A stretch of 64,000 nt of DNA from Puniceibacterium antarcticum. GTDB lineage: Bacteria; Pseudomonadota; Alphaproteobacteria; Rhodobacterales; Rhodobacteraceae. The translations under genes were made by a program, and so were the position numbers. Every line of letters begins with the position of its first letter. Positions within the stretch are counted from its first letter, which is position 1. A model generated the notes under the pieces. The model did no database searches. It saw only the letters and a list, made by a program, of their open reading frames with translations, and had not been told where the DNA came from. The stretch is taken from the NCBI RefSeq assembly GCF_002760615.1, contig NZ_AWWI01000167.1, forward strand, positions 1-64,000. The letters are read 5' to 3'. This document shows positions 37,614 through 45,061 of the stretch, in pieces.

Positions 37614-37841
37614 GTGAATACCAAGTATGATTTCGACGGACAGGACGAGGATCGACTGGTCTATGTAAGGCCCGTTCTGGTCAGCGATCTGCCCGAGGAT
37701 GTGCAGGACCAGGTCGAGGATCAGGATATCCTGTATGCCGTGCACCGCGCGGACGGAGAGCGTCTTGCCCTTGTCACGGACCGCAGCATGGCGTTTTCGC
37801 TGGCGCGTGAAAACGATCTTGCCCCGGTGACCGTGCATTGA
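37614..37841 (+). CDS. DUF1150 family protein
   Basis: This 75-residue protein starts at GTG 37614, four bases after the hsp20 stop and behind AAGGGG. RLVYVRPVLVSDLPEDV, ILYAVHRADGERLALVTDRSMAFSLARENDLAPVTVH is the full DUF1150 domain. A longer reading in the same frame would overlap hsp20 and look non-coding. The role is unknown; the constant pairing with Hsp20 genes suggests a helper or regulator of the heat-shock protein (inference). Confidence 0.85.
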   Translation: MNTKYDFDGQDEDRLVYVRPVLVSDLPEDVQDQVEDQDILYAVHRADGERLALVTDRSMAFSLARENDLAPVTVH

Positions 37842-37868
37842 GCCAGAGCCGAGGGCTGTAAAACGTAA

Positions 37869-37897
37869 AAGGCTGCCCCGTCAGGGCAGCCTTTTTT
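37869..37897. terminator. Rho-independent terminator between DUF1150 and trxB, bidirectional
   Basis: AAGGCTGCCC and GGGCAGCCTT form a perfect 10-bp stem with a 5-base loop, followed by a T-run to 37897. AAAA precedes the stem, so the minus strand also reads as a terminator. It separates convergent DUF1150 and trxB. Confidence 0.92.
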
Positions 37898-37918
37898 GTG
37901 ACCGGATCGTGCGTTGTG

Positions 37919-38923
37919 TCAGGCGGTTTCATCCACGGGTGCGCCCCATCCCAGCGGTTCCGTTTCGTCTTTTCCGGAATCCAGATTCTGCTCGGAAAGC
38001 CAGCGCTCCGCCTCAAGGGCTGCCATGCAGCCCATTCCGGCTGATGTCACGGCCTGCCGGTATTTGTGATCTGTCAGGTCGCCAGCGGCAAAGATCCCGG
38101 GGATGGACGTTGCGGTGCTGTCCGGTTTTGTCAGCACATAGCCGCCCATATGGGTTTCCAGCTTGTCCTTGACCAGTTCGGTTGCCGGGGCGTGGCCAAT
38201 GGCGACAAAGACGCCCTTGGCCGCGATTTCGGTGATCTCGCCTGTTTCGACGTGACGCGCCCGCACGCCTTCGACACCCAGTGGTGACTCGGCACCGATC
38301 ACTTCGGCCAGTTCATGGAACCAGAGCGTTTCGATCTTGGGGTTCTTCATCAGCCGATCCTGCAGGATCTTTTCTGCCCGCAGTGTGTCGCGGCGGTGGA
38401 TCAGCGTGACCTTTGAGGCAAAGTTGGTCAGAAACAGGGCCTCTTCCACAGCGGTGTTGCCGCCGCCGATCACCACGATCTCCTGTCCCCGGTAAAAGAA
38501 GCCGTCGCAGGTGGCGCAGGCGGACACGCCAAAGCCCTTGAACTTATCTTCCGACGGCAGGCCAAGCCACTTCGCGCGTGCGCCAGTCGCCAGAATCACC
38601 GCATCTGCGGTATAAATTGTGCCGCTGTCAGACTGCGCCACAAAGGGGCGGCTGTCCATGTCGAGAGAGGTGATGATGTCGCCGATGATCTCTGTCCCCA
38701 TGGCGCGGGCATGAGCCTCCATCCGAATCATCAGGTCAGGGCCCTGAACCTCGGTGTCACCGGGCCAGTTTTCGACCTCGGTGGTGGTGGTCAGCTGGCC
38801 GCCCGGTTCGATCCCCTGCACCAGAATCGGCGAAAGCATCGCCCGGCTGGCATAGATGCCGGCTGTGTAACCGGCCGGGCCCGATCCGATGATCAGAACC
38901 TTGGTGTGGCGTGTCTTGGTCAT
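37919..38923 (-). CDS. trxB: Thioredoxin-disulfide reductase
   Basis: This 334-residue flavoprotein has the FAD site [21 protein letters not shown] (residues 10-30), the redox centre ACATC (Cys136 and Cys139), the NADPH site [19 protein letters not shown], and [31 protein letters not shown] near the end. It reduces thioredoxin with NADPH in the cytosol. The start at 38923 has AAGGGG 7 bases upstream; the tail beyond residue 320 ([13 protein letters not shown]) is a little longer than in E. coli. It is divergent from an Lrp-type regulator, an order common in Rhodobacteraceae. Confidence 0.95.
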   Translation of the reverse strand: MTKTRHTKVLIIGSGPAGYTAGIYASRAMLSPILVQGIEPGGQLTTTTEVENWPGDTEVQGPDLMIRMEAHARAMGTEIIGDIITSLDMDSRPFVAQSDSGTIYTADAVILATGARAKWLGLPSEDKFKGFGVSACATCDGFFYRGQEIVVIGGGNTAVEEALFLTNFASKVTLIHRRDTLRAEKILQDRLMKNPKIETLWFHELAEVIGAESPLGVEGVRARHVETGEITEIAAKGVFVAIGHAPATELVKDKLETHMGGYVLTKPDSTATSIPGIFAAGDLTDHKYRQAVTSAGMGCMAALEAERWLSEQNLDSGKDETEPLGWGAPVDETA

Positions 38924-39055
38924 CAAAAGACCCCTTCGCGTGTGCTTGCGTATCCCGTTCAGGCTTTGCATATACGCGCAGGCAAGCGCCGGCGCAAATC
39001 CGGGACACGCAGCCGTGAGCAGCAGGTTTTTAACCAAAGACAGGTTAAGATACTT

Positions 39056-39080
39056 GCGCAATTGTGTTATATTATTGCGC
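39056..39080 (+). promoter_or_regulatory. Candidate Lrp-family operator between trxB and lrp
   Basis: GCGCAAT, an 11-base AT-rich spacer, ATTGCGC: a perfect 7-bp inverted repeat. It lies 46 bp before the regulator's start and 132 bp before trxB on the other strand. The AT-rich centred palindrome and its position suit Lrp/AsnC autoregulation. Confidence 0.5.
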
Positions 39081-39126
39081 GTTCTCAGGGTTGTGTGGTA
39101 ACAAACAAAAAAAAGGGGGTAAGGGC

Positions 39127-39627
39127 GTGCCGGCACACAGGCTTGATCCGATCGACCGTAAAATTCTCTCCGAACTTCAGGCCGATGGCCGGATGACCAA
39201 CGTGGAACTTGCCAAAAGGGTTGGCATTTCCGCGCCGCCCTGTCTGCGCCGCGTGCGCACGCTCGAAGAGCAGGGATTCATCCGAGGGTATCATGCCGAT
39301 GTCGACCCGCGCGAGCTGGGATTCGAGGTGCAGGTGTTTGCCATGGTTGGCTTGCAAAGTCAGGCAGAGGTGGATCTGAGCGCCTTTGAAGAGCGCTGCC
39401 GCAACTGGCCGCTTGTCCGGGAATGTCACATGCTGAACGGTGAGGTGGATTTCATCCTGAAATGCGTCGCCCCGGACCTGAGCACCTTTCAGAGCTTTCT
39501 GACAGGCCAGCTGCTGACCGCATCCAATGTGGGCAGCGTCAAGACATCGCTTGTCATTCGTGGTGCCAAGGATGAACCCGGTGTGCCCTTTGAAATTCTC
39601 GAAGAGCGTCTGAGCAGATCTGCCTGA
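39127..39627 (+). CDS. Lrp/AsnC family transcriptional regulator
   Basis: This 166-residue protein has an N-terminal helix-turn-helix ([54 protein letters not shown]) and a C-terminal RAM/ACT-like ligand domain ([46 protein letters not shown]). It begins with GTG behind AAGGG. Lrp-type proteins act as octamers or dimers and respond to amino acids. It is divergent from trxB and probably controls itself and perhaps trxB; the ligand is unknown. Confidence 0.9.
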   Translation: MPAHRLDPIDRKILSELQADGRMTNVELAKRVGISAPPCLRRVRTLEEQGFIRGYHADVDPRELGFEVQVFAMVGLQSQAEVDLSAFEERCRNWPLVRECHMLNGEVDFILKCVAPDLSTFQSFLTGQLLTASNVGSVKTSLVIRGAKDEPGVPFEILEERLSRSA

Positions 39628-39655
39628 AACTCTCAGCATAGGGCCTAGAGCGGGT

Positions 39656-40408
39656 TCAGAGCCGGATGGCGGAAATCAGGCGACCATAATCCGCCTCTTG
39701 GTCGTGGGTCGTGCGACGGAAGGAATAGAATCGCGCGGCATCTGAGTAGGTGCAGTGCCGCGTCCATTCCGCCGCGACACCGGCAAGGCGCAGCCGGTAG
39801 AGGCCAAAGGCCGGCAGGTCGAAATGCAGCCGATCGCCGGTCCCATTGGCAAAGAAACGCGCATATTGCGGGTCTTCTGCCAGAAAAGTCTCAAAGAACT
39901 CGGGGCCGACCTCATAGGCGCGCTGACTGATTGCCGGCCCTATGACCGCAGCGATCGTGTCACGATTGCCCCCGAGCACTTCCATCGCGTCCACTGTCCG
40001 CTCCAGAATCCCTTCCAAGGCCCCGCGCCAGCCGGCATGGGCCGCGCCGATCACGCCGTTTTGTGTATCGGCGAACAGCACGGGCTGACAATCCGCCGTA
40101 AGGACCGACAGGGCAACGCCGGGGGTTGCAGTGACAAGCGCGTCAGCTTTTGGCTTGTCCGCCAAGGGGCCGCTTATGGCCACGACATCCGTCGAATGCA
40201 CCTGATGCACGCCGACAAGATGGCTGGGCGCCACCCCCATCGCCTCGGACACGCGGGCACGGTTGATCGCCACGATCTCGGTCTGGTCTGTTGATCCGGT
40301 GCCGCAGTTCAATCCGGCATACACGCCCGAGGACGCGCCCCCCTTGCGGGTAAAGAAGCCGTGGCGAAACGGCGATAGGCTGTTGGCGGATATGATTTCA
40401 AGCATCAT
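39656..40408 (-). CDS. pgeF: Peptidoglycan editing factor PgeF (YfiH, multicopper-oxidase-fold)
   Basis: This 250-residue protein matches COG1496: GFFTRKGGASSGVYAGLNCG, VGVHQVHSTDVV (HQVHS), ADALVTATPGVALSVLTADCQPVLF (the zinc Cys in TADCQP), and GAAHAGWRGALEGI (HAGW). PgeF in E. coli removes wrongly placed L-Ser from UDP-MurNAc; homologues also deaminate adenosine. Start is one of two adjacent ATGs (40408 or 40405), 8-11 bp inside the midA-like gene upstream, so the genes are co-translated. Confidence 0.9.
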   Translation of the reverse strand: MMLEIISANSLSPFRHGFFTRKGGASSGVYAGLNCGTGSTDQTEIVAINRARVSEAMGVAPSHLVGVHQVHSTDVVAISGPLADKPKADALVTATPGVALSVLTADCQPVLFADTQNGVIGAAHAGWRGALEGILERTVDAMEVLGGNRDTIAAVIGPAISQRAYEVGPEFFETFLAEDPQYARFFANGTGDRLHFDLPAFGLYRLRLAGVAAEWTRHCTYSDAARFYSFRRTTHDQEADYGRLISAIRL

Positions 40409-41468
40409 GGGCGAATCCGGGGGGCGTCGGGGCGCCGTGGGGGAAGAATCCAATCATCTTGAACACCGTCCCCATTTCATCGGGGTGGGTCAACCGGCGA
40501 TGTGCGGCAATGTGACTGCTGAGGGCATCCGGCTGCATGTTCCGGGCCAGCGCCTGCGCCCGTGTTGTGATGCCAAGGCGCTCCAGAAACACCCCCTGCG
40601 GGGTCAGTGTGGTATGGGCACAAGGCGCGGCCTCGGCCAGCGCTTGAAAATCCACATGGGCGGTCAGATCGGCCTGCCCGGGATCCTGCAGCGGATCGGT
40701 TTTGCGATGCCGGCGAACCGCCTGAAACGTGTCGCCCAGGCTGCGCCAGCTGCCATAATCCGCGATCAGGGCCAGCCCGCCATGGTCAGCGATGCGCTGG
40801 CCAAGGGCTTCGGCGATGGGCAGGGCGGGGGCACAGGTTTCGACCAGATCACCATTCCGCGTGTCCTCCAGCCGCCCTGTGAGGCGCGCATCCGGCAGCG
40901 CATCGGTCAGGCCAAAGCTCAGCTTTCCGTCGTGCAGGCCGACCACCCGTTCACGCCATCCATCGCCATCACGCAGGAATTGCCGGACCGGAAGGGCGTC
41001 AAAGAATTCACTCGCCACGGCAAAAAGCGGCGCATCTTTGGGCAGTCCCTCTGTGCTGTTGTGCCATACAGGCGTTGTAGCGCTGAGGGCTTCGGCCTGG
41101 CGGGCGCGCAGACCTGCGGAAACCTCAACCAGGTGCAAGCGCGCGGCGGCATGAAATCCGGGCACACGCGCGGTTGCGCGCAGAATATCGGCCATCAGCG
41201 TTCCGCGACCGGGACCAAGTTCGGCCAGAGTGAATGCCGCAGGCGCGCCCTGATCCAGCCAGGCCTGTGCCAGCGCGAGCCCGATCAGCTCTCCGTACAT
41301 CTGGCTGATTTCGGGCGCGGTGGTGAAATCGCCGCTGGTGCCAAAGGGATCGCGCGTTGTGTAATAACCATGCTCCGGATGCAAAAGGCAGGCGTGCATG
41401 TATTGCGCAATACTCAGAGGGCCGTGTGTTGCGATCTGCGCCGCAAGGATATCACGCAGCGTCGTCAT
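40398..41468 (-). CDS. MidA/NDUFAF7-family SAM-dependent protein methyltransferase
   Basis: This 356-residue protein is COG1565: GPLSIAQYMHACLLHPEHGYYTTRDPFGTSGDFTTAPEISQMYGELIGLALAQAW at the start, FTLAELGPGRGTLMADILRA (SAM motif), ASEFFDALPVRQF and LIADYGSW. Mitochondrial NDUFAF7 methylates an arginine of complex I subunit NDUFS2; the bacterial protein may act on NuoD. It overlaps lgt upstream by one base (TGATG) and pgeF downstream, forming an lgt-midA-pgeF operon, an order common in alphaproteobacteria. Confidence 0.9.
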   Translation of the reverse strand: MTTLRDILAAQIATHGPLSIAQYMHACLLHPEHGYYTTRDPFGTSGDFTTAPEISQMYGELIGLALAQAWLDQGAPAAFTLAELGPGRGTLMADILRATARVPGFHAAARLHLVEVSAGLRARQAEALSATTPVWHNSTEGLPKDAPLFAVASEFFDALPVRQFLRDGDGWRERVVGLHDGKLSFGLTDALPDARLTGRLEDTRNGDLVETCAPALPIAEALGQRIADHGGLALIADYGSWRSLGDTFQAVRRHRKTDPLQDPGQADLTAHVDFQALAEAAPCAHTTLTPQGVFLERLGITTRAQALARNMQPDALSSHIAAHRRLTHPDEMGTVFKMIGFFPHGAPTPPGFAHDA

Positions 41469-42352
41469 CAGCGGCGGCGCGCCCAGATGATCAGTGCCAG
41501 ACCCAGCAGGATCATTGGCAGCGACAGCATTTGTCCCATTGTCAGTCCGTAACCACCAATATGCCAGGCAAGCCCCAGTGGATTGCCGGGTGAGACAAAT
41601 TGCGCATCCGGCTGACGCACAAATTCCACCAGAAACCGTGCCAGCCCGTAACCCGCGATGAAGACGCCGGTCAGAAGGCCAGGCCGCTTCAGTGTATTAC
41701 TGCGAAAGGCCAGCCAGATCAGCAGCACGCCCAGCAACAGCCCCTCAAGCGCAGCCTCGTACAGCTGAGAGGGGTGGCGGGCGCAAAGCTCGCCCAAGGC
41801 CTGTCCGCAGGACTGCGCCATGTCTCCGGGAAAGATCACCCCCCAGGGCAGCTCCGTCGGGCGGCCCCAAAGTTCGGCATTCACGAAATTCGCAAGCCGT
41901 CCCAGCATAAGCCCCGGCGGCGTGGCCAACGCCATCATATCGGCGAGCGACAGCAGTGGCAGATTGTTGCGCAGGCCATAGATCAGCGCGGCCAGCGTGA
42001 CCCCGATCAGCCCGCCATGAAATGACATGCCGCCCTGCCACACCATCAGGATCTGCATCGGATTGCTGAGGTAATAGCCCGGCTCGTAGAAAAGCGCAAA
42101 ACCCAGGCGACCACCCAGAATTACCCCAAGGATAATCCAGGTCAGCAGATCCTCGACCTGCGCGGGTTGCATGGGCGATTTTTCAGCGGGCCATAGCGCG
42201 GGGCGCCTGACCGCGGTCACAGCAAGTCGCCACGCGATCAGGATGCCTGCTATATAGGCCAGCGCATACCAGCGCAGGGCAAACTCCATCCCGAAAACCG
42301 AGATCGAAAACAGTTCGGGCGAAAGGGGCGGGAAAGGGATACCTGTGCTCAT
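41468..42352 (-). CDS. lgt: Prolipoprotein diacylglyceryl transferase
   Basis: This 294-residue membrane protein has about seven helices and the Lgt signatures: [15 protein letters not shown] (H-GG), [30 protein letters not shown] (the Lgt box with Arg-Asn-Glu), and [18 protein letters not shown]. It transfers diacylglycerol from phosphatidylglycerol to the lipobox cysteine of prolipoproteins such as the LpoA-like protein at 13.2 kb. It is the first gene of a three-gene operon, divergent from ubiK with 107 bp between. Confidence 0.96.
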   Translation of the reverse strand: MSTGIPFPPLSPELFSISVFGMEFALRWYALAYIAGILIAWRLAVTAVRRPALWPAEKSPMQPAQVEDLLTWIILGVILGGRLGFALFYEPGYYLSNPMQILMVWQGGMSFHGGLIGVTLAALIYGLRNNLPLLSLADMMALATPPGLMLGRLANFVNAELWGRPTELPWGVIFPGDMAQSCGQALGELCARHPSQLYEAALEGLLLGVLLIWLAFRSNTLKRPGLLTGVFIAGYGLARFLVEFVRQPDAQFVSPGNPLGLAWHIGGYGLTMGQMLSLPMILLGLALIIWARRR

Positions 42353-42459
42353 TTGCAGCTAATTGCCTCTGGCTGTGCGCGGAAGTCAACCGGCTGGCGG
42401 ACTTGTGACCCGGGCGGTCACGGCCCATATAGGAATCAGATGTAACGGCGGAGAGTACC

Positions 42460-42702
42460 ATGCAGACGCGTAACAAAGTTTTTGATGATATCTCGCAGCT
42501 CATGACCAACGCCATGGGCGTGGCTCAGGGTGCGCGGGAAGAAGCGCAGACAGCGATGAAATCCATGCTGGATCGCTGGTTGGCGGATCGCGATTTCGTT
42601 ACCCGCGAAGAATTTGATGCGGTTCGCGCCATGGCGCAGAAGGCCCGTGAAGAGAACATGGCCCTCAAGGCCCGTCTCGATGCGATTGAGGCAGGTAAGT
42701 AA
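42460..42702 (+). CDS. ubiK: UbiK-like / BMFP-domain accessory factor
   Basis: This 80-residue protein has an N-terminal helix with KVFDDISQLMTNAMGVAQGAREE and a C-terminal coiled coil EEFDAVRAMAQKAREENMALKARLDAIE. This is the BMFP (DUF526) layout of Brucella membrane-fusogenic protein and UbiK, which form trimers and help ubiquinone synthesis enzymes assemble. The family match is strong; the exact role here is inferred from UbiK. A hairpin at 42762-42789 follows. Confidence 0.85.
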   Translation: MQTRNKVFDDISQLMTNAMGVAQGAREEAQTAMKSMLDRWLADRDFVTREEFDAVRAMAQKAREENMALKARLDAIEAGK

Positions 42703-42761
42703 CACTTCTGAAACAGGTACCATTTTATAGGTATCTCAGAGGAATCTCGATAAAAATGTGA

Positions 42762-42789
42762 CGCAGGGTCACTTGTTAAAGACCCTGCG
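42762..42789 (+). terminator. Hairpin after ubiK
   Basis: CGCAGGGTC and GACCCTGCG form a perfect 9-bp stem around a 10-base loop, 60 bp after the ubiK stop. The sequence after it is only moderately T-rich. Probably a transcription terminator that insulates ubiK from the efflux operon. Confidence 0.55.
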
Positions 42790-42830
42790 CTCCTTCGCTT
42801 GATCCCTGAATAGGTTTCGGCTACGAACTG

Positions 42831-42847
42831 AACTAAATGGTTTAGTT
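42831..42847 (+). promoter_or_regulatory. Palindromic operator candidate upstream of the RND efflux operon
   Basis: AACTAAATGGTTTAGTT is a perfect 7-bp inverted repeat with a 3-base centre, 40 bp before the start of the first efflux gene. This is the usual size and spacing of a TetR-family operator such as AcrR-type sites. No regulator gene is adjacent. Confidence 0.6.
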
Positions 42848-42887
42848 TGGAGCTGTCAACTTTAGCGTCCACAAGGGGATCACCGCT

Positions 42888-43964
42888 ATGGGATACGCAT
42901 TTATTGTGCGGTCGGGCTTTTGCCTTGCAGCATCTTTGATATTTTCGACGGGTCCAGCCCGTGCGCAAGACCCTCTTGCCGTTGCCGTCATCAAGGCCGA
43001 AAGCGCCGATACCGTGCGGACCCTGTCCCTGACCGGAGAGCTGAGGGCGCCTGAAACGCTGAACGCGTCTTTTCCGACCGGTGGTCGCATTGCCGAAATA
43101 ATGGTAGATGACGGTGACCGCGTTGCCGCAGGCGACATGCTGGCGCGGATCGACCGGGTCCAGCAGGAGCAGGCCCTGCGCAGCGCCGAGGCGCAACTGG
43201 CCGCCGCAACCGCAGAATTTACCGCATCGCGCGAGGATGATACCCGGCAGGCCGGACTTTTTGAACGGGGTGCCACGACCCGCGCGACGCGCAATGCCGC
43301 CGCAGATCGCTTTGCCGCTGCCGTCGCACGCAAGGCCCAGGCCGAGGCCGAGCTGGCACAGGCGCAGGAAGATCTGGCAGATACGGTCCTTCTGGCACCG
43401 CAGAATGCCACGGTAATTCAGCGTCTGGCTGAACCCGGCCAAGTGGTCGGCGCAGCCCAGCCGGTTTTTGAACTGGCGCAGGGCCAGGGAATCGAGGCCG
43501 TCTTTGATGTGCCCGAATCAGTGCTGACCGAAGGGTCTAACCCTGACCCCAAGATTATGCTTTCGCCTATAGACCATCCGGAAACGACTGTTGTGGGCCA
43601 TGTGTCCGAAATCTCGCCGCTGGTCGATGCGGCGAGTGGGACAGTAGCGATCAAGGTCATGCTGGACGGAACCCTGCCGGGACTCAGCTATGGAGATGCA
43701 GTGCGCGGTCGGACGGTTCAGAAGGAAGGTGCGCACGTGACGCTGCCTTGGTCGGTGATTTCAGCCACAGTCGAAGGACCGGCTGTCTGGATCCTGGATC
43801 CCGACACCAGTACCGTCAGCCTGCGACAGGTCGAGGTACGTCGTTACACCAGCCAGTCGATCCTGCTGACGTCCGGCGTGGCGCCGGGAGAAACCGTTGT
43901 GCGTTTGGGCACTCAGCTGCTTTACCCCGGGCGGGTTGTCCGGGTTGTGGAGGTTCCGGAATGA
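42888..43964 (+). CDS. RND efflux periplasmic adaptor (HlyD/AcrA family), first of two
   Basis: This 358-residue protein has a signal peptide ending TGPARAQ. A lipoyl half-motif GGRIAEIMVDDGDRVAAGDMLARID, a coiled-coil hairpin of alanine-rich heptads (EQALRSAEAQLAAATAEF to AELAQAQEDL), the second lipoyl half (TVLLAPQNATVIQRLAEPGQVVGAAQPVFEL) and a beta-barrel domain follow. It bridges the inner-membrane pump to an outer-membrane channel. Its stop overlaps the start of a second adaptor (ATGA). AAGGGG at about 42873 supports the start. Confidence 0.92.
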   Translation: MGYAFIVRSGFCLAASLIFSTGPARAQDPLAVAVIKAESADTVRTLSLTGELRAPETLNASFPTGGRIAEIMVDDGDRVAAGDMLARIDRVQQEQALRSAEAQLAAATAEFTASREDDTRQAGLFERGATTRATRNAAADRFAAAVARKAQAEAELAQAQEDLADTVLLAPQNATVIQRLAEPGQVVGAAQPVFELAQGQGIEAVFDVPESVLTEGSNPDPKIMLSPIDHPETTVVGHVSEISPLVDAASGTVAIKVMLDGTLPGLSYGDAVRGRTVQKEGAHVTLPWSVISATVEGPAVWILDPDTSTVSLRQVEVRRYTSQSILLTSGVAPGETVVRLGTQLLYPGRVVRVVEVPE

Positions 43965-45061
43965 GGCATCTTGTTTTCCCGGCCATGTTGGAGTTGTTGT
44001 GTGCGACCCAGCCGCTGATGGCCGAAGATGCTGCGCAAACACTTGCAGCCCCCCGTCCCGTGATTTCCGAAATTGTGACGCCGCAAGCAGGCCTCTCTTC
44101 CAGTTGGGTGGGCAGCGTCGCGGCATCGTCAGAGCTGGACCTTGGCTTTCTGCGTCTGGGCACTTTGGCGGAACGTGCTGTGGACGCCGGCGATATCGTT
44201 GAAAAAGGCGATGTTCTGGCGCGGATAGATGCTTCCACCCTGGATTCTGAACTTCGTGCGGCCCAGGCCGGAGTGACGATAGCCAAGGCCAATCTGCAAA
44301 CCGCCCAGGACGCGTTTAATCGCGCCAAGCAGCTGGCCACCCGCGGCGTCGGGAGCGAGATGGCACTGGAATCCGCCCGCAATGATCTTGCCGCATCAGA
44401 GGCTGCGATGGAGCAGGCTCGTGCCGCAGAGGCTCGTGCCGAAGACGCCCGCGAATACGCCGATCTGACGGCCCCAATGGCTGGTGTCATCACCAGTGTC
44501 AGCGCTGAACCAGGGGCGACTTTATCGGCGGGCGAGGCGGTGATGCGCCTTTCCTCGACCGAAAAGCTCGAAGTCATCATCGCGCTGACCGAAGAGGATG
44601 CGGCGGGAATGACGGCCGATGCGGTATTTGACGTGCGTCTTCTGTCCAACCCCGAGATAACGACTCAGGCCACCCTGTCCCGGATCGATCCGGTTTCGGC
44701 GCGCGCGACCCGGACAAGAGACGCGCACCTGACGCTGGCCAAAGGTGCGAATGCCGGTTTTCGGCTTGGTGCGCTGGTCAACGCCACATTTGATGCGGGG
44801 GGCGGCGCGGCCACCACCTTACCGGTCACCGCGCTGATCGCCGGTGCTGAACCAGCCGCCGTCTGGCGGGTGGGCAAGGAGGGCCGCAAGGTCAGCCGCG
44901 CAACGGTCACGCCTGGCCCGCGCGCCGGGGGACGCGTGGTCATTCTGCAAGGTGTCGCGGTTGGGGACGAAGTCGTCATTCGCGGTGTGAATTCCATTGA
45001 GGACGGCCAGACCGTCGGTGCGCGCATTGCCGTGCGGCAAATTCCGGGGGCCACCCAATGA
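43961..45061 (+). CDS. RND efflux periplasmic adaptor (HlyD/AcrA family), second of two
   Basis: This 366-residue adaptor again has a signal peptide (CATQPLMAEDA), GFLRLGTLAERAVDAGDIVEKGDVLARIDAST, coiled-coil heptads (AAQAGVTIAKANLQTAQDAFNRAKQL), the second lipoyl half (YADLTAPMAGVITSVSAEPGATLSAGEAVM) and a beta-barrel. It is not a copy of the first; the two share the layout but little sequence. Two adaptors before one pump is a known MexGHI/TriAB-like arrangement where both are needed. Start at 43961 overlaps the previous stop; its own stop overlaps the pump start. Confidence 0.92.
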   Translation: MRHLVFPAMLELLCATQPLMAEDAAQTLAAPRPVISEIVTPQAGLSSSWVGSVAASSELDLGFLRLGTLAERAVDAGDIVEKGDVLARIDASTLDSELRAAQAGVTIAKANLQTAQDAFNRAKQLATRGVGSEMALESARNDLAASEAAMEQARAAEARAEDAREYADLTAPMAGVITSVSAEPGATLSAGEAVMRLSSTEKLEVIIALTEEDAAGMTADAVFDVRLLSNPEITTQATLSRIDPVSARATRTRDAHLTLAKGANAGFRLGALVNATFDAGGGAATTLPVTALIAGAEPAAVWRVGKEGRKVSRATVTPGPRAGGRVVILQGVAVGDEVVIRGVNSIEDGQTVGARIAVRQIPGATQ

